Of a DNA stretch of 64,000 nucleotides, positions 24,510 through 37,354 are shown in pieces. The stretch is from Euwallacea fornicatus (Eukaryota; Arthropoda; Insecta; Coleoptera; Curculionidae): the NCBI RefSeq assembly GCF_040115645.1, contig NC_089570.1, positions 1,984,001 to 2,048,000 of the forward strand. The letters run 5' to 3'. The position numbers were made by a program, and so were the translations under genes. The notes beneath the pieces are model-generated. The model had not been told where the DNA came from. It searched no databases and worked only from the letters and a program-made list of their open reading frames with translations. Within the stretch, counting starts at the first letter, position 1. Every line of letters begins with the position of its first letter.

Positions 24510-27500
24510 TTAAACGGAACTCTCATAAATAACAATCTGCAGAACAGGGTGTTCTTTGCTGGCATTCTGTGCTGTTATATCCTGGATAACAGCCTGGATC
24601 GCTTCCTCCCACTCCTTGTCGGTCTTATCCTTTTCTTTCTTGTCCCTCCGGCTCCCTATCCTTTTGGGCATCGACACCTGATAAGTTTAAACTATATAAT
24701 TGCAAAACTTTTCCAATAATATCTCCGCCTTTGTATAATTGCACTTTCGATCAATAAACAGTGGAAGTAAGGTCGCAAATATATTTTAAGAATAACTGGA
24801 ATTTAAAATGTACTATTGTGAATGAGGATTTTCAAACTGTTTATACAATATTGATATTCCTACTTAGAGGAGCGCTGATTGAGGGGACTGAAATAATAAT
24901 AATCAAGTGGATCTGTTCTGAGTGATGTTGCATTGTAAATATTTATAGAGCGAACTTGTCTTCTACCATAAGTGAGTCATACCACTGTGAGGACTTTCAT
25001 CAAATCGTGCTGGAAAGCCATCACATCCAATCCAGGTGCGTTATCAGCGAATTTCCTGAAATTTTCAGCTAAAGGGCCTCGAAGAGCCTGCAGTTGCCTC
25101 CACGATTGGGCGTATTGCCTGCGCACCAATTCGATGATTGTGGACGTAAGGGCCAGACCCACGAGGATGTAGAGGGTGCACAGTAGCATGTATTTCGGTT
25201 GTTCTGAAATTGAAGTCGAATAGGAAAATTTCCCAGATTTTAGCTGCATTGCGGCAGCGCGGGGCACGCTTTGAGAGCCTGCTTCACCCCTTAGACAGCT
25301 GTCATAGTTTTCAAACAAAAGAGCGCTGCCTTGTTGCCATTAAATCGAGTTCAATCGCGTTTTCAGGAATTTATTTCCTCGATAATAACGCTTTTCTCCG
25401 GGGTAGAAGGAAAGTGTACCGGCATTATTTTCTACCCCTATGCGTTTCCACTGAATATAACACTCCCATAAGTTCCAACGTGGGCCCTACTTACCATCTC
25501 GTTATTGCTTGTTTTGTTTCGTTGCATTTTTCGTTTTTTTTTTTTGTGAAAACAATCATTCGGTCAGAGCATAAATATTTGCCGCGTTTATGATGGCGAA
25601 CGTAAACTAGGCACATTTGTTCGCGTAAACGACCCTATTTTCTTTTGATTCAGTTTGTTTTATGGTTGTTTGCCATTATAGTCGAGATTTCTCCTTAATG
25701 TGAGTTAATGTATTTTCGGACAAACCTCGTCTAACCTATTTGGTTGCTCAACAAGCAAAACGACGACAAACTTAGCACAAAGTCTGGCCGTTGGGACGCA
25801 TTCGGAGGGAAACAGTCGACGCTCCTGTTTATCTAAAAGTTCTTAAGCAACATCGACGGAGAAATATTGTATTGGAAACGCTTTCCCCTTCTAAGTTAGA
25901 AATCGACGTTCAATAAATATCCCGCCATTTATCAGATGGATTCCGGCCAAATGCCCGTGTTCCGCTTTATATCTAAACTTACTTGGCACTAAATCCCCGA
26001 ATCCGATGGTAGTCATCGTGATAAAGCAGAAGTAAAACCCATCAAAGAAGCTCCAATCTTCCTCCCACAGGACGAAAATGGCAGCTCCCGCTGCTAAATA
26101 TACGAACAGGAAGCAGACTGCGGATAGAGCGTAGGAAGACGTTCTTCGGGCCACCATCGCGGTTCTAAAACCGTTCCCTGGCGAGAAACTCGAATTTCAT
26201 CTCTTACTCGCACTTACCTTAAAGTTTTAGGTAAGGGAGGTATTCTCTTAACAACAGCCGAAACGGTAGAGGCAAATAGTCGCCCCCAGTCAGCTATGAC
26301 AGTCATCGTCAAGGGTATCCCCACCAGGGCGAATACCACGCAAAAAGCCTTCCCTTCGATGGTCATTGGGACGATGTTCCCGTATCCTAAAAATAACACA
26401 AGCATATTTAACGAGAATTTCCAGAGATTCTTAATACCGATGGTCGTGAGCACGGTAGAGGAGAAGAAAACCGCCTTTAGAGTTGTCCATTTCGCCATTT
26501 CTGGTTTGGGTCGCAGGGGTATGCCGTCGTTAAACGAACTCTGGAAATCCGGGAAGTAAGAAACCGGGCTAATTTGAAAAATCGTACAGTATTAGCACCT
26601 GTAAAGCCAATTCGTACTCGTCCAGCTCGGTCATTATGGTTATGAGGCAATCCAAGTGTCGCAGGTCAGTGTTGTTTGCGATGGTTTCGATGAGCTGATG
26701 CCGTCTGTTGCTTAAAATGTCGGTGTAATGCTGGATTCTGGACAATTCGGCTGGAAGCTCCAACCGTCTGAATACCTGAATTTTCCGTAACAAAATAATA
26801 ATTATTTTGCCGGAAAAACGGGATCAGAGGGGGACACGAGGTTGAGATCGCTCTTAAGGCAGACAAGGAACGTTTTACCAATATTCTCGCATTTTTCGTT
26901 AACAAGCGGATTTTATTGCGTAGATTTATCCTCTGGATAAGCACAAATAAACATATTTTGAGCAATTTCGTATTGTGTTTAAGTTTGCCCGGAAAGCTTA
27001 TTTATCAGCCGTTGAGGGCTTGAATTAATACCACGCGAAAGGCCCCATTTGGGGCTTACGCCATTATTCTCCCTTAGAATAAAGAAAGGGCGTATTTCTG
27101 TAACAAAATTACATGCGGTTAGGCCGCAAATGTAGTAATTTGATTCTTGCGGTTGCAGGGAAAATAGCAAATAACCCTTTTTATTTGAAGCCGCGTAGGT
27201 ATTAAATGCGGAAGCAGGGCATGTGCTGTTCTCATATGAGTCATCCTTGATGTCTTAGAGGAATTGAAGTAACATTGATGAACGTAGAGGACACAGCGAA
27301 GCCATTTTTACGACAGAGTTTGAGATGCTAAAAGTGTACCAAACAAAAGTTTTTGGTCAGTTTAAGATGCTAAAACTCCACTATATATACTATGTGTTTT
27401 TTTTTAAATTTGCTACTCACTAAAGTTAGTTTCAATGTGTAGGAAGGCCTAGGCCGATCTGTCCTTATATTAGGACATTATTGGAGTAGTATGGCTCTAA

Positions 27501-28523
27501 ATACAGTTACAAAATTTTCAAAAGCTTGTTTAGTTCAAACAGGTTATTTCCCCAATCTCCCCTCTGCCCCTATTTATCCTTGAATTGACATAAACGCTTC
27601 CAAAATCGTGGAGAAATCAATGCACTACAAAACTACACAAAATTACCTGGCTTACTATGGTGCTAAGGGCAGTGAAAAACTTTCAAAAACTTACTGAGTT
27701 TCTTTGATAAACATGTCACTTCTCCCTTCCCTATCCCGAACGGCTCTGTTTGTTTCGTGATAGCGAGAAAAATTTCATGATTTAAAGAACGATGAACACG
27801 CAGCAAAATCACACAAAAGTCATTAGCCCAGTATGGTTTCAAAAGCTCAAAAAAATCTTTAAAATTTCCTTAGTTCTTATGAGAAATGTTACTTTCCCGA
27901 TCTCCCATCTGGCGCGCTACTGATTATTCCCGAGTCACGATGAAAATTTCAAAATTTCGCGGAAAATCTCCACGCCGCGAGATTGGCGAAAATCCATTGG
28001 CGTAGTATCGCTCCAACAACAGTTAATAATTTTCAAAAACATTTGCTCAGTTTTTTTGACTTAGATTTTCCCTACGGAACGCCCTGCGAATTGTTTACCA
28101 ATGCGGACCAATCTCGGGGAATTTTAGGAATTCTTTCCTGGAGCTGGCTTTATCGGTTCTCGAGTTATTGCAACCTCTATGAGGCCGCACAGTCCGAAAA
28201 CTAGGTCGCTAAAATTGGGACGCGAAAAACCTTTTTACATCTACCTTTATCGGTTTTTTAATCATTTTGCTTTGAAGAAAACTTAAATGGAAATCAAAAG
28301 TGATCAGTAATTATTAATTATCACTTACCAACCCTCCTATGACCGTGTATCCGGCCAGAGCCACCAACAACCCCATGTGCTGGCAAAAAGCCTTCAGGCG
28401 GAGACTGCGCCACCAATCGCGCACTCGAGACTTAAAGTCCATGGATGAACTGATCTGAATTTGGACACGCGTCTCGATGCCACCGCCGACGATCAGGGGC
28501 GTCGTGACGAATTTGTCTTCCAT
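24510..28523 (-). CDS. Two-pore-domain potassium channel (KCNK type)
   Basis: Background K+ leak channel of the plasma membrane. Exons (minus): 28523-28329, 26775-26599, 26540-26438, 26386-26218, 26164-25983, 25203-24983, 24677-24510. They sum to 1215 nt (404 aa). Layout: cytosolic N-terminus, M1 (LLVALAGYTVIGGLVF), extracellular cap, pore 1 filter TIGYG (157-161, split by an intron), M2, M3 (SAVCFLFVYLAAGAAIFVLW), pore 2 filter TIGFG (267-271), M4 (LLCTLYILVGLALTSTIIE), charged tail. Both filters are intact. It resembles insect K2P channels of the Drosophila CG1688/galene kind, but the orthologue is uncertain. Large introns: 26776-28328 (1553 bp) and 25204-25982 (779 bp). Confidence 0.92.
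26776..28328 (-). other. Large intron 1 of the K2P gene
   Basis: 1553 bp. The ORFs inside (26979-27170, 27983-28204) have no family resemblance. Three stretches around 27480-28060 repeat a loose pattern (a GTATGG or GTATCG motif, then TTTTCAAAA, a TCAGTTT-like or TAGTTC block, and TTTCCC...TCTCCC), suggesting a degenerate tandem repeat of about 170-190 bp. Weakly supported. Confidence 0.35.
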
Positions 28524-30929
28524 GTTTCTAAAAAAAAAAAAAATAGCTCGAGAGCTTGACTTGAAAATTTTTATTGCGTAAAATGTGGAAGAGGAAGTAT
28601 CCAAGTTTCCAGCCTCATTGACGCCACCCTCTATCCTTCTTATACATCCATTTTTGCATGGTTATGACTCGGCGTATTCCTAGTAATTTTCTTATGATTT
28701 TGCCAACGTATCAGTACACTTTAATCATTGAAGGAAACTTCTTGAAAAAGGCTAAACAAAGGACACTTCAAACCTTTCAAATTTCAATAACAATGTCGTA
28801 AATTTTCGGTATAGCAAATGCGTCTTTTCCAGAATTTACTATCACCTTTAGTGGGGCTGTGGCACATTCTATCAGCATATTCACTTATACGTAACAATTC
28901 AATTAAAATAAACACTTGATGGGTGTTTCTCAATTCTAATTTTGTTCCAGTGATGAGAAACGAATTCTCCACGATTTTTGGATTTAGATATCTCCGTCGG
29001 GATATAGAGTAAACGATCCTATGGCTGAATAGTTTCAAAATTTTAATATAAACATTTAGAGAGCTTTTACAACGCGCTTTAAGCATTATCGTGTAAAGCA
29101 TACTAATAACCAAAGGATAATGCTACTTACCCAATTCGTTCTTATTTCGGTTACGAAAAATGGAACATCCGAGCGGGAATCGTCGCAGGGTGACGGACAA
29201 ATTGGCACTGAAGAGCCAGACAAACTGGCGAAACCTCGCTGAAAACAAACTCGAATAGGGCCCATTTGACCACACATTTTTGCAGCGTATTGTGTATCAA
29301 ATCAATTGCAAAGAGAAGTTCCTCTCGGAAACGTTGCGTTCTGTTCTAATTCGTACCAAGACCAGTGTAAATTCGAAATATTTCACTGTCTAATGCGGGG
29401 ATGATCCTTGGAGCCGCGTAGATCAACTCGTGTAGAGACATATACAGGGCGGCCCACGACAGAGTTTACAGCCAATATCTCACAACGCTGTAGAAATTTT
29501 AGTAAACGATTTATGCGGGCTTTTATTGGGCTTGCAAACTAAAATGGTAATAAAATGTACAGGGTTGCGCGATAGAAATGTCCAATCTTTTAAGTGGTAT
29601 TTACACATGGATGTATGTAATAATACTTTTCCTTCGTTTCGCCATGATCTAAAAAAAAAAAATGGTTTTGATTCTCCCCAGCAATGGAAGAGCGACTTTG
29701 ATGACCTTTACGAGGTTTTCTTGACAATAAGGCGAACTGACCTACGTACGTTAAACTGCTCAAGATCCTTGAGGTGCATCTGCCTGTCACGGCCGCTGCC
29801 AACTATGGATACACTTCGTGCTGGAAACGAATTGTTCTTTCGTCCGGCTGTTCCAGAAACGAACCACGAAAGGTGCCTGACGAATGTTGACGGGGTACTG
29901 CCAGGGCAGAGTGTAATTGATATTGCGCAATTATCAGCCTTGGACCCATTCCTGTTCAACACTGAAGATCCACCAGAAGGGACCAACGGGGAAGGTATCT
30001 TTGCTGATTATGTGCGATACCCTGCTTTCGGATGCACAGAAATCTTTCTCGCGACGTTTTATGAATTCTTAGCTTCGGATTTTCGGTTTCATGGCATTTG
30101 GTAAAGGGCGTTTAACTCAACCTCAGAGATCTCACTTTCCTCTCTAGTCCCCAACTTGTTCAGATCACCCGTTGATATGGTACTCATTTTCAGGTAATTT
30201 TTCCCAAGGAAAACGATGGTAAAACCAGTTTTGAAGAATCGCCATAGATGATAAAAAATTGCATGGATTTCCATGGTAAATTTGCTTTCCTTTCGTAAAC
30301 ACATCCTCGGGCATCCCAAGCATAATAATAACTGTTACCAGGTTATAGCAAATATTCTAGTTAATGAATATATTGACCTTGTTTGACTCATTGGAGACTT
30401 TAATTCGCATATACAAGCCATTATGGACGCGTATACCTTCTCAATTATTTCTGTGCATTATTTGAAGGTGATGGAAATTATATCGTTAAGTTCGTCTATT
30501 AGAGGATCTATAAAAAATTGGCACAGACGTAGTTCGGCTTATGTAAACTAATATTCAACTACACCCACGATCCACTTTCCTCATGCTGTGTTTTATCGTA
30601 ATTTGGTCGTTAGATTAGCATTCGCTCATGAGAATTCCTCTTGCAGGCTCACGGCTACTTGTGAAAATTTTCAGGTACCTCTGAAGTATTACGAACGTGC
30701 CCATATACGAACCATCATTACGCAAATAATTTTATTCGAATTTCTTTGATGATGGTACCGGCCAGTTGATCTTCGTCGTCCGAACGCTTCAGGCCTTGAG
30801 AAAAATATGATATAATTCAGTTGTGCGGTTCGAATCATGATATATTAGTCTTTGGACTATGCAAGCCAACCTTGAATATCCGCGTAATTCCTCACTTGAC
30901 GACAGCATTAGAGAAATCATTGCTGACCA
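28524..30929. other. Intergenic, K2P to TRPA
   Basis: About 2.4 kb containing the divergent promoters. At 29443 lies TACAGGGCGGCCC, resembling the end of an interspersed element. The 192-codon open frame after it (29526-30104) matches nothing I recognise and has an equally open reverse frame (29708-29986). I treat it as a possible transposon relic rather than a host gene. Confidence 0.35.
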
Positions 30930-33900
30930 ATGAAGAACTCCCTGTTCTCCATGTCCAATTGGTGGCGGACCAGCGTAGAATCTGATATCATCCTCAAGGA
31001 CTACCGCAGCTCCAAGGAGTCGGAATGTTCTTTGACAGGTATTTAATTGGAAATTTGTCGGTAAAACACTCTAAAGTCGTAATTTCAAATTTTCCCATTT
31101 TCCCTTCACGCGGATAACTTAACAGATATCTACGAGAGCTTTTCCAGCATTGACCATCTGCCCTTCCATTACGCAGCGATCAAGTTCTCCTTAGAGGAAC
31201 TGAGTCAATACAACGCCCGATTCAAATGCCTTATCGAGCTGGATTGGCATGGAGTTGCTCCTGAATACGTTAAAGAATTGTTTGGCGAGGGCAATAATAT
31301 TCTGGAGATCAATGTCGGCCTCCTATGGGCAGCTTTTCTAGGGAAGATGGACCTGATTCAAGTTTTCCTAGAAATGGGAGCGCAGTTGAGGTAGGATATG
31401 CGTGTATGTACGAGGTGCAGGAACATCTTTTCAGTCCCTCTTGTTTAGTTTTTACGAGCACATCTATGGCCTAAGCGCCCTCCATCTGGCCGCTTTCAAG
31501 GGGTGCATCAAATCAATCCACTACCTCTTATCCCAGAAGGGTTGTCACGTCAATCTCATCTGCAAGTGCTACTCTCCTCTGCATTGCGCCGCATTTGGGG
31601 ACAACCCAGAGGTAGCGACGCTCTTGCTGGAAAGGGGGGCAAACGTTGACTCGCTTACCAACGACGTGCACTGCAATATCGAGGGCGTTCTGCATTGTGC
31701 AGTAAGGGCGAATTCTTCTAGTTGTCTTAAACTGTTTTGTCATAAAGGTAATTTGAAATGATAATCCACAGTAGGGAAACCGGACGTTGAAAAACCGGGC
31801 CTTAGCTTCGACCAATGTCGACTTTTTCTTCCGACAATCGTAACCTGACAGAACATGAATAATTTGACCTTTAATTGCGCAAACATCTTCCATAGCTGAT
31901 CTCTCTTAAACTGCTGACCGCGTTGCAAGTTCAGCCTGAAAAACCTGTCAGTAACTTGTCAACTAACGGCTGTCGCGCAATAAAATCCAGACTATTCATG
32001 TTCAGGGCAGCTAGCGGCAGCATCGATTTGCTGTCAAGTTAGAAATGGAGGCATTGGCCCGTGCCCAACGAAGCTATCCGTCGGATAAAGTTATCAGCAC
32101 TCCAATAATTTCGCCCTAACTGAACATTGGTAAACCGGCCCTTAATTTACTATTCTACTTAAGGAGCAAATGTAAACCAACTGGACAGTTCTGGAAGGAC
32201 TCCCATACATTTGGCCGCAGAACTGGGATATAAAGAGTGTCTGAAAGTTCTCGTGGACGCCAAGGGAGCCAATGTGGACCATCAAACTAAAGAAAAGCAG
32301 CAAACGGCTTTGCACTTGGCTGCGGAGCATCGTCACATGGACTGCATCGAGGTGCTTCTGGAGCAGAACGCCTTAACCAATATAGTTGACTACAGGTGAA
32401 ACTTCGGTTCTCAACAACAACCTCTTTGACTTTCTATATATATTTTCAGGCACCATACCCCCCTACACTTGGCAGCCAGAGCCCAGTGTAACAGCAGCGT
32501 GAAGCTTCTACTTAGCAAAGGCAAAGCGAGCCCCAATGCGCGGGATGTTAAGCAGAGAACTCCTCTGCATTTGGTCGTTTCTGAAGCCAACAAAAACAAC
32601 TGTGCAGAAACTATTAAAACTCTTATAAGGTATAAACCGCAAATTAAACCGCAATTAAAACCGCCTATAAATCATCATCAGGTACGGAGCGGATGTGAAC
32701 GCCAAAGACAACGAGGGCCACACTCCCTTGCACCTGGCAGCGACTAATGAGCTCTCAGATTGTGTAGAAACGCTCATTCTGCTCAATGCCGACGTCACAG
32801 TCAAATGTAAACCCGGTTTAACGGCTCTGGGGATGATCTGTCGCAAAACTCCTAACGGAATTGATGCCATCAGAAAGAAACTGGATGCAGCCATTAGGTT
32901 CAGCGAAAACAGCGCTCGTAGCAAGGGATCAGAATTGGAGATCGATTTCTCGGTGATCCTCAATCAATATCCCATGGAGATTTCCTTTCTGAGCACATTG
33001 CTAGACGAGGGCCAGAAAGACTTGCTTTTGCACCCGGTCTGCACAGCTTTTCTGCACTTAAAGTGGAGAAAAGTTCGGAAGTTCTTCATCTTCAGGGCAA
33101 TTTGCTGTTTCGTGTTGGTGGTCACAATGTCTGCCTATGTGCTTATGGGCATTGCCAAACACTGCTACAACTTCAGCAAAAACATCACCATCACCTCATA
33201 TGAAGAGGATAGGAATTTGTGCCTGAACCACTCCTTTTCTGGACACCTAGTTGTGGCCCATCCTTATGTCGTAGAATTTGAGTGGTATCTAATGCTGATA
33301 TTTGCCATTGGTGTGACCATACGGAAGCTTTGCGCCATTCCTGGATATTCTTCGGTATACCAATACTTTTTGTCTTTGCAGAATTTCCTTGATTGGAGCA
33401 CTATTGTCACAGTGTTTCTCATTTCTTTCGTTTATTCTGGAAGAACCTACATGTGGCAGAACCACGTGAGTGCTTTCGGTGTCTTGATAGCCTGGGCCAA
33501 CTTCCTCAATATTTTAGGGGAATTTCCGTTCTTTGGTACGTACATCTCCATGTATGCCTCGGTCCAAAGGGAATTCTCCAAGCTTTTACTGGTATTCTCT
33601 TGCCTCCTCTTTGGCTTCACCATAAGCTTCTGCGTCCTCTTCCCCAGCTCCGAAGTATTCTCCAGCTTCTACATCGGCTTCATCACAGTCATGGTGATGG
33701 CGATAGGAGAAATGAATTTGGAGTTGATCACCAACCCTAGCCAAAAAAATTCCGCGTTTCTACTGCAGGGCTCAATGGAGATCATTTACGGTACGTTTGT
33801 CACTTGCGTCACAATCATCTTGTTGAACCTGCTAGTAGGCATAGCAGTTCATGACATTCGAGGCCTGAAGAAGACGGCGAAATTGGCCAAGCTCACTAAT

Positions 33901-34353
33901 GCTACAAAGCTCATTTCTTGCATAGAGAAAGCTCTATTTACCGACTATTTTCACAAGAAGATACTGACGGAAGCGTGTCATTGGAGCACCTCGGTATCCA
34001 CTAAAGGGTACTACGTGGTCATTGTTAAAATGCACAATCATAATGATGATGGAATTCTGCCTGCGGACATACTGAAAGCTGCCTTCGAGGTCGCTAGGAA
34101 GCACCGCAAGAAAGGATTTAAAAAGAAGGGGAGTAGCCGAAAATCGCTTTTTACCGCCCAAGAAGAGTTGAGGATGAAGAGCAATTACTGGTCTTGTAGA
34201 GATTATGATAGGTGCGAATTAGGGGAGTTGAGGAAAGATGTCAGGAATTTGTATAATGAAATAATGAGTTTGAGGAGTGTTCTGGAGAGCAATCAGAGGC
34301 TCGTTAAGGAAGTATTAAGGGTGGTCAATGCCGGAGATGACTTCCTAAATTAG
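30930..34353 (+). CDS. TRPA-subfamily cation channel (pyrexia/TRPA5/HsTRPA-like) with ankyrin repeats
   Basis: Thermo/chemosensory-type non-selective cation channel. Exons: 30930-31038, 31126-31390, 31449-31747, 32164-32395, 32450-32629, 32682-34353. They sum to 2757 nt (918 aa). The N-terminus carries at least six ankyrin repeats (GLSALHLAAFKG, SPLHCAAFGDNPE, RTPIHLAAELGY, TALHLAAEHRHMD, HTPLHLAARAQ, RTPLHLVVSEA, HTPLHLAATNE). Six transmembrane segments follow (first near FRAICCFVLVVTMSAYVLMG), then a re-entrant pore loop (FITVMVMAIGEMN), the S6 run (IILLNLLVGIAVHDI) and a TRP-box-like KKTAKLAKL. The C-terminus ends in a short predicted coiled coil. Initiation at 30930 is the first in-frame ATG that splices correctly. 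Intron 3 is 416 bp. Confidence 0.92.
31748..32163 (+). other. Enlarged intron 3 of the TRPA gene
   Basis: 416 bp, while neighbouring introns are 50-90 bp. Two imperfect direct copies of an AAACCGGGCCTTAG / AAACCGGCCCTTAA block sit near its ends (about 31790 and 32133), which could mark an insertion. Short ORFs inside are not credible exons. Confidence 0.3.
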
Positions 34354-34500
34354 GCGTTAGTAAAGATATTGGTTTATATTAAATATTCCTTAATTTGTCC
34401 CTCCTGCATTGTCCATCGGGCAATGTTTCTCCAGGTACCAAAAAACCCTTTACCATAAAATCTAAGATTTATTTACCAAATAGCCAAACAAAGCCAAGCT

Positions 34501-34746
34501 TTGACGTTGAATGGCATATTAGCTGCGATGAAGATAAATCTACATAAAGTTGGACCAAGATGGATGATCCCCACAGAGGACCCGGTATTAGACTACCTCC
34601 ACCTTTTATCTCAGATAGATGTCACACGCAGCCAAAAGGAGCATTTAGCAAAGGTCACCAACTGGGACCTCTTTAAAGAGAAACTAATCTGCGAGTATCT
34701 GAACTTGGGGCAGCTGCCTCATGAGAGCAATGCAGAAAATTTATGA
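34501..34746 (+). other. Unrecognised 81-codon ORF, possible gene or transposon fragment
   Basis: Open frame starting 147 bp after the TRPA stop codon. The composition looks protein-like (DYLHLLSQIDVTRSQ, TNWDLFKEKLICEYL). The TNWDLFKEKL stretch is loosely like the linker of non-LTR retrotransposon ORF2 proteins, but this is weak. No intron signals or partner exons were found. Confidence 0.25.
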
Positions 34747-37277
34747 TGGAGCATCACCCTGGAGAAACATCTCGAGACTGCACTCCTGAGCAAGGCGGAA
34801 CTACTGAAAAATTCAGAACATTGGAGGGTTTTGTGTACCATCCAACGCGAAGAGAAACAGGAAAAGGGAGGACAGGAGAAGTTCGCGCAGGCGTGAACAT
34901 TTGGCCGGTTTCCCATTGGTTCACTGAAAGGTATCCAGTTCTTTTAACGGAGAGCGACCTTTTGTCAGCCATACTTAAACCTCCTGGAGGTCGTAATACC
35001 AAGTATGCGTAAGCCTTGAAGACGACGCGACATCTGGATACGTTCTGGAGAACTGTGGAGCTTTCACGCGTGCCAGAATATAGTAGTTGAGACGACCAAT
35101 CGCAATGCCTAACGAGATCCAGGAGTCGCACCCCCAGCGTACTTGTCGACTTGCGAGCTCCCTCCATCCACTAATTCACTAATTTCATTCAATTTCAGTT
35201 TTGAAACAGATCATTTTCGACCAAGTGCTAGAGAATAGTATATTCTGTAACAGACATGGAGTGGAAAGTTCATGCCAGAGCGACGAAGGTACATATGGGC
35301 GTAAGCAGCTGAGTACCAATAATTTTCCATCACGAGGGCTCCAATGAGTTCGGGATGGCCCCTATTCCATAGAAACTGTGGGAATCCCATAGCGGATTTA
35401 AGGCATTGTGGGTGACGAAGCTGTGAAGATTTTGAAATTAAAAAAGGGGAAAATTAAGCATGGAAGAACTAGTCCCTACTGCGTCCGGTTCGTGCGATCG
35501 AGTTCAGGTTCGAAATGGACACACTGCCACGTGGTGTTTGGGACAACTTAGTGAGAAGTTAAGAAACTTGTCCCATATCTATGTTAATCCTGGTCTCATC
35601 CGCGAAGAGCAAGAACGTGAAATCGGACCGTTTGACAAGGTTTTCGTCGGAAGGCCTGCGCGGATTAAAATCCTTTGGATTTGGATAGTGAATAGGGTCC
35701 AGGCGAATATCCCAAATTTGAATTTGAACTGTAGTGAAATTTACTTGAAAGAATAAAGGTTTTTTATTTTATAAATAAATTCACCATATTTATTTGTCTC
35801 AGTAGTGTAAACGAAAGCGACATCACAAGAAAGGAATAGAGGAGGAACAGCATTTCTTTAATGATCAACACGTAGATCAAGGAAATTCGAAAAAAATATT
35901 CTGTCTACTGGTGAAAGGTTTTTTGCTGTGTATACTTGGTTGAAAAGGGAAATAATTAACTCCGTGAGCTACTGTCTGGTGAATGCTAGTTGCTAATCAG
36001 CGCTTTTCAACCACCTCTTACTGCTACGCGCTCAGATGACTCCGAAAGACCAACAGCTACAATACTTACATAGTGATCATCAACCTGAACCGCGATTCAG
36101 GAATCGGCAGCATTCTTAAAAATCCCCTCAGTAATCACATCCTCGTTTCTTGCTTGTTGAATGCATGCTGCACGATATCTGCTCAAGCACTATGAAGATA
36201 GTACAGGGGAAATCGGAACATGCAGTATATAGTCATCGGTGCTCTCATTGCAACTGAACATTTGTAGTTAATTTAGCGCTTAGGGTCAGGCACATTTTTG
36301 ACCTGCGGCCTGTTGCGCCACTGCTTTTTCTTGCTTCGTCCGTTCTCATCGTTGATCATGCACGCTAACGCTCGAGAAACCAGGGGACTTCGCCGGGATT
36401 ACGGCCGCCCCCAGCAGGTCCGGCACCCTGAGAGAAATGTTTTAATCACGGCCCCCTCATCCGTAAGGAACGCCACTAACCATGGAAAGTCGGCCGCCCT
36501 GGGGCGGTAAAATTGGACTGGCACTGCCTGGAACACTACGAAACCAGTGGTGTGCCACAAATGTTTTTAAATTCGTTCGCGGCCGCAGATTTATTCAACG
36601 AGCGAAATTCTCAACTTGAAAGTAGCCGTTCGGCGTCAGTTTGGAACGGGGGCAACGGAGCACCCCTCCTTTGCAGAGATCTGGTGTGGCTCCTGCAAGC
36701 GAACCTGACAAGTACCTCAGGAATAGCGGGCTCTGAGTCAAGGTTCGGTTTCAGTCGGCTCTATTTTTGGAGAAGTTTGGAGGCCGCGAAAATGCGTTTC
36801 GTAGGCGATCCTATATCCCCAAAGACTACGAGGGAACGTCCAGAAGATTAAGTTGAGGGATGTTTCAAGTATTTCCTCGTAAAACTAGAAATAATTGTTT
36901 TCCCTCTAATTTGTTGCGGAGATATTCGACATAGACCTGGTTCGCCAATTACAATACTTAATCATCATATAATGATCTCATCGTAATATAAGCTAATACA
37001 TCCCGTGCAGTAAGAATATCGTCAAAAATGATGGCTATACGTGTTAATTAATAATGTATGTTCACTTGTGTTGAATAACGTCAAAGGGAATACACTTGAC
37101 CCGTCTGCTCCTCTTCGTCTATATATGCAAAATTTCTTAATTCCTGTGGAAATTAAGGCAGGCCCCATTCAAAATCTATCGTAAATACCAGCTTGATTAC
37201 GATGCGCCATATTCTATTAAACTCATTAGCACCTTTTCGTTGATTTAAGGGAATAAATTTGCAATTTTTCCGACCGA

Positions 37278-37309
37278 TATAAAAGCTGATTGAAGTGTAG
37301 TTTTTCAGT
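37278..37309 (+). promoter_or_regulatory. TATA box and arthropod initiator of CYP4G copy 2
   Basis: TATAAAA at 37278-37284 is followed 29 bp later by TCAGTT at 37305-37310, matching the arthropod initiator TCAGT. The spacing is canonical for a TATA/Inr core promoter. It would place the 5' end about 48 bp upstream of the ATG at 37355. Transcript start is inferred. Confidence 0.7.
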
Positions 37310-37354
37310 TCAGTAGAAAGTACTACTTCGTTGTTGTACTTACCATAAGAGACC

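Larger units (their letters stand above)
34354..37354. other. Intergenic, TRPA to CYP4G copy 2
   Basis: 3.0 kb. 34501-34746 is an 81-codon frame of plausible amino-acid composition (GPRWMIPTEDPVLDYLHL) directly after the TRPA stop. 34754-35167 (minus), 35460-35756 and 36298-36851 are further open stretches in relatively GC-rich DNA. None matches a family I know. They may be relics of a retroelement. The CYP4G promoter lies at the right end. Confidence 0.35.

Noticed and set aside
26666..26965. 99-codon minus ORF overlapping the K2P exon
   Set aside because: It is out of frame with the conserved channel exon 26599-26775 and has no family resemblance.
30825..30840. GGTTCGAATC, resembling a tRNA T-arm
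   Set aside because: No acceptor, D-arm or anticodon stem can be formed around it.
36298..36851. Two adjacent ORFs upstream of CYP4G copy 2
   Set aside because: No recognisable domains, no splice structure, and GC-driven open frames; left as unexplained intergenic DNA.
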